DNA of 64,000 nucleotides from Arachidicoccus soli (GTDB lineage Bacteria; Bacteroidota; Bacteroidia; Chitinophagales; Chitinophagaceae). The stretch is from positions 62,001 through 126,000 of the forward strand of contig NZ_CP032489.1 in the NCBI RefSeq assembly GCF_003600625.1, written 5' to 3'. The notes under the pieces were generated by a model. That model saw nothing but the letters and a program-made list of their open reading frames with translations. It searched no databases and was not told where the DNA came from. The position numbers were made by a program, and so were the translations under genes. Every line of letters begins with the position of its first letter. Position 1 is the first letter of the stretch. This document shows positions 63,516-64,000 of this stretch, piece after piece.

Positions 63516-64000
63516 ATGCAAATAAAACTTCAGCGCATAAACATTAAGAGCAAAGGAGCTATCTTTCTTTCGATGGTTGCGTGTGTTCAGTTTTATTGGT
63601 TGTATTTTACAAAGGCTATTTCTCTGGAAGCTTCAGTGGTAGATGCTTTAGGGAGTACCTTAATATTGTATGCTTTATTTTTCTTTATAAAATATGCAAG
63701 ATCATTTAATTTCTCTACCCGTGTTAGTTATGCCGTGATGGGTTTTCAGAATTTAGCTTTTGCAATTCTTTGGATTTATTTTTGCCGATATACCTTGGTT
63801 GACCTCTTTTCTGCTCAAAAGAATTATGTCACTCTTTGGCAAACAAGCTTTTTTATTCGCGGCTTTATGGGGTGGGTAATTTTAGTATGCTTTAGCGCTA
63901 TCAATTTCTTGGCCGAGCAACTTAATCAGACTCGCGCCTCTATTATTGAAGAACAGCAGGCTCAACGGTTGCGGAAAGAAGCGGAACTCTTTAAATTGCG
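63516..64000 (+). CDS. LytS-type sensor histidine kinase, N-terminal part (cut by the window edge)
   Basis: An ATG at 63516 opens a frame that remains open to the end. Four membrane helices (about 15-30, 42-58, 72-92, 110-130) lead into a helix ending QAQRLRKEAELFKL. In this family the histidine-containing QPHFLFNSL motif usually comes next. The kinase is downstream of a LiaF-like gene, probably in the same operon. The catalytic region lies outside the window. Confidence 0.75.
   Translation, partial: MQIKLQRINIKSKGAIFLSMVACVQFYWLYFTKAISLEASVVDALGSTLILYALFFFIKYARSFNFSTRVSYAVMGFQNLAFAILWIYFCRYTLVDLFSAQKNYVTLWQTSFFIRGFMGWVILVCFSAINFLAEQLNQTRASIIEEQQAQRLRKEAELFKL

Noticed and set aside
1-64000. 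CRISPR array, prophage, secretion or toxin-antitoxin operon
   Set aside because: No spaced direct repeats, cas genes, phage structural genes or toxin pairs were seen; the XRE fragment alone is not enough.

Overview
This is an AT-rich chromosomal window from a member of the Bacteroidota, most likely Chitinophagales/Chitinophagaceae (the family is inferred, not proven). The evidence is the alternative complex III operon leading straight into cytochrome oxidase genes, the phylum-type promoter element TAnnTTTG seen repeatedly, Bacteroidota-typical families (DUF4836, DUF4251, DUF4834, a BlaI/M56 pair with TonB-like domains, a DnaE2-DinB-exonuclease cassette), and the near absence of strong Shine-Dalgarno sequences.

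Layout. Positions 1-10,700 look accessory. A probable IS3-family end (1-94) abuts the stop codon of a three-gene, leftward DNA-damage cassette: dinB, a DnaE-type polymerase with a degenerate PHP domain, and a DEDDh exonuclease-GIY-YIG fusion. A perfect 14-bp inverted repeat (5654-5688) lies upstream. An AsmA-like envelope protein, a secreted alpha/beta hydrolase, a decapitated XRE regulator remnant and tRNA-Ser(GGA) follow. Positions 10,857-41,900 are mostly housekeeping: tatD, trmB, an alkyltransferase-like protein, rnhB, ctaA, thiL, a cyclophilin, lpxA with an ABC ATPase, a LytS/LytTR two-component system with free-Met-R-sulfoxide reductase, dxs, serS, rny, typA, half of a split transketolase, frr, pheS, pgk, an OsmC protein, GtrA, a GT39-like transferase, a CstB-like persulfide dioxygenase with an ArsR regulator, tsaB and purN. 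Positions 42,900-59,070 hold one long respiratory locus: actABCDEF, coxB, coxA, ctaB, two subunit III genes, subunit IV, a Sco protein and a DUF420 protein. Positions 59,100-64,000 carry a BlaI/M56 sensor-repressor pair, a DUF937 protein, a LiaF-like membrane protein and the start of a LytS-type kinase that runs off the window.

How the genes work together. The act/cox locus encodes a quinol-to-oxygen branch: menaquinol is oxidised by alternative complex III and electrons pass through its cytochromes to an aa3-type oxidase. CtaB makes heme O, CtaA (at 14.5 kb) converts it to heme A, and Sco loads copper into CuA. The left cassette could form a translesion synthesis module in which the separate exonuclease supplies proofreading that the DnaE PHP domain appears unable to give.

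The most unexpected pattern is in promoters. At seven unrelated genes the -7 element, or a one-base variant of it, ends exactly four bases before the start codon, which would place transcription initiation on the start codon itself and so predicts leaderless mRNAs.
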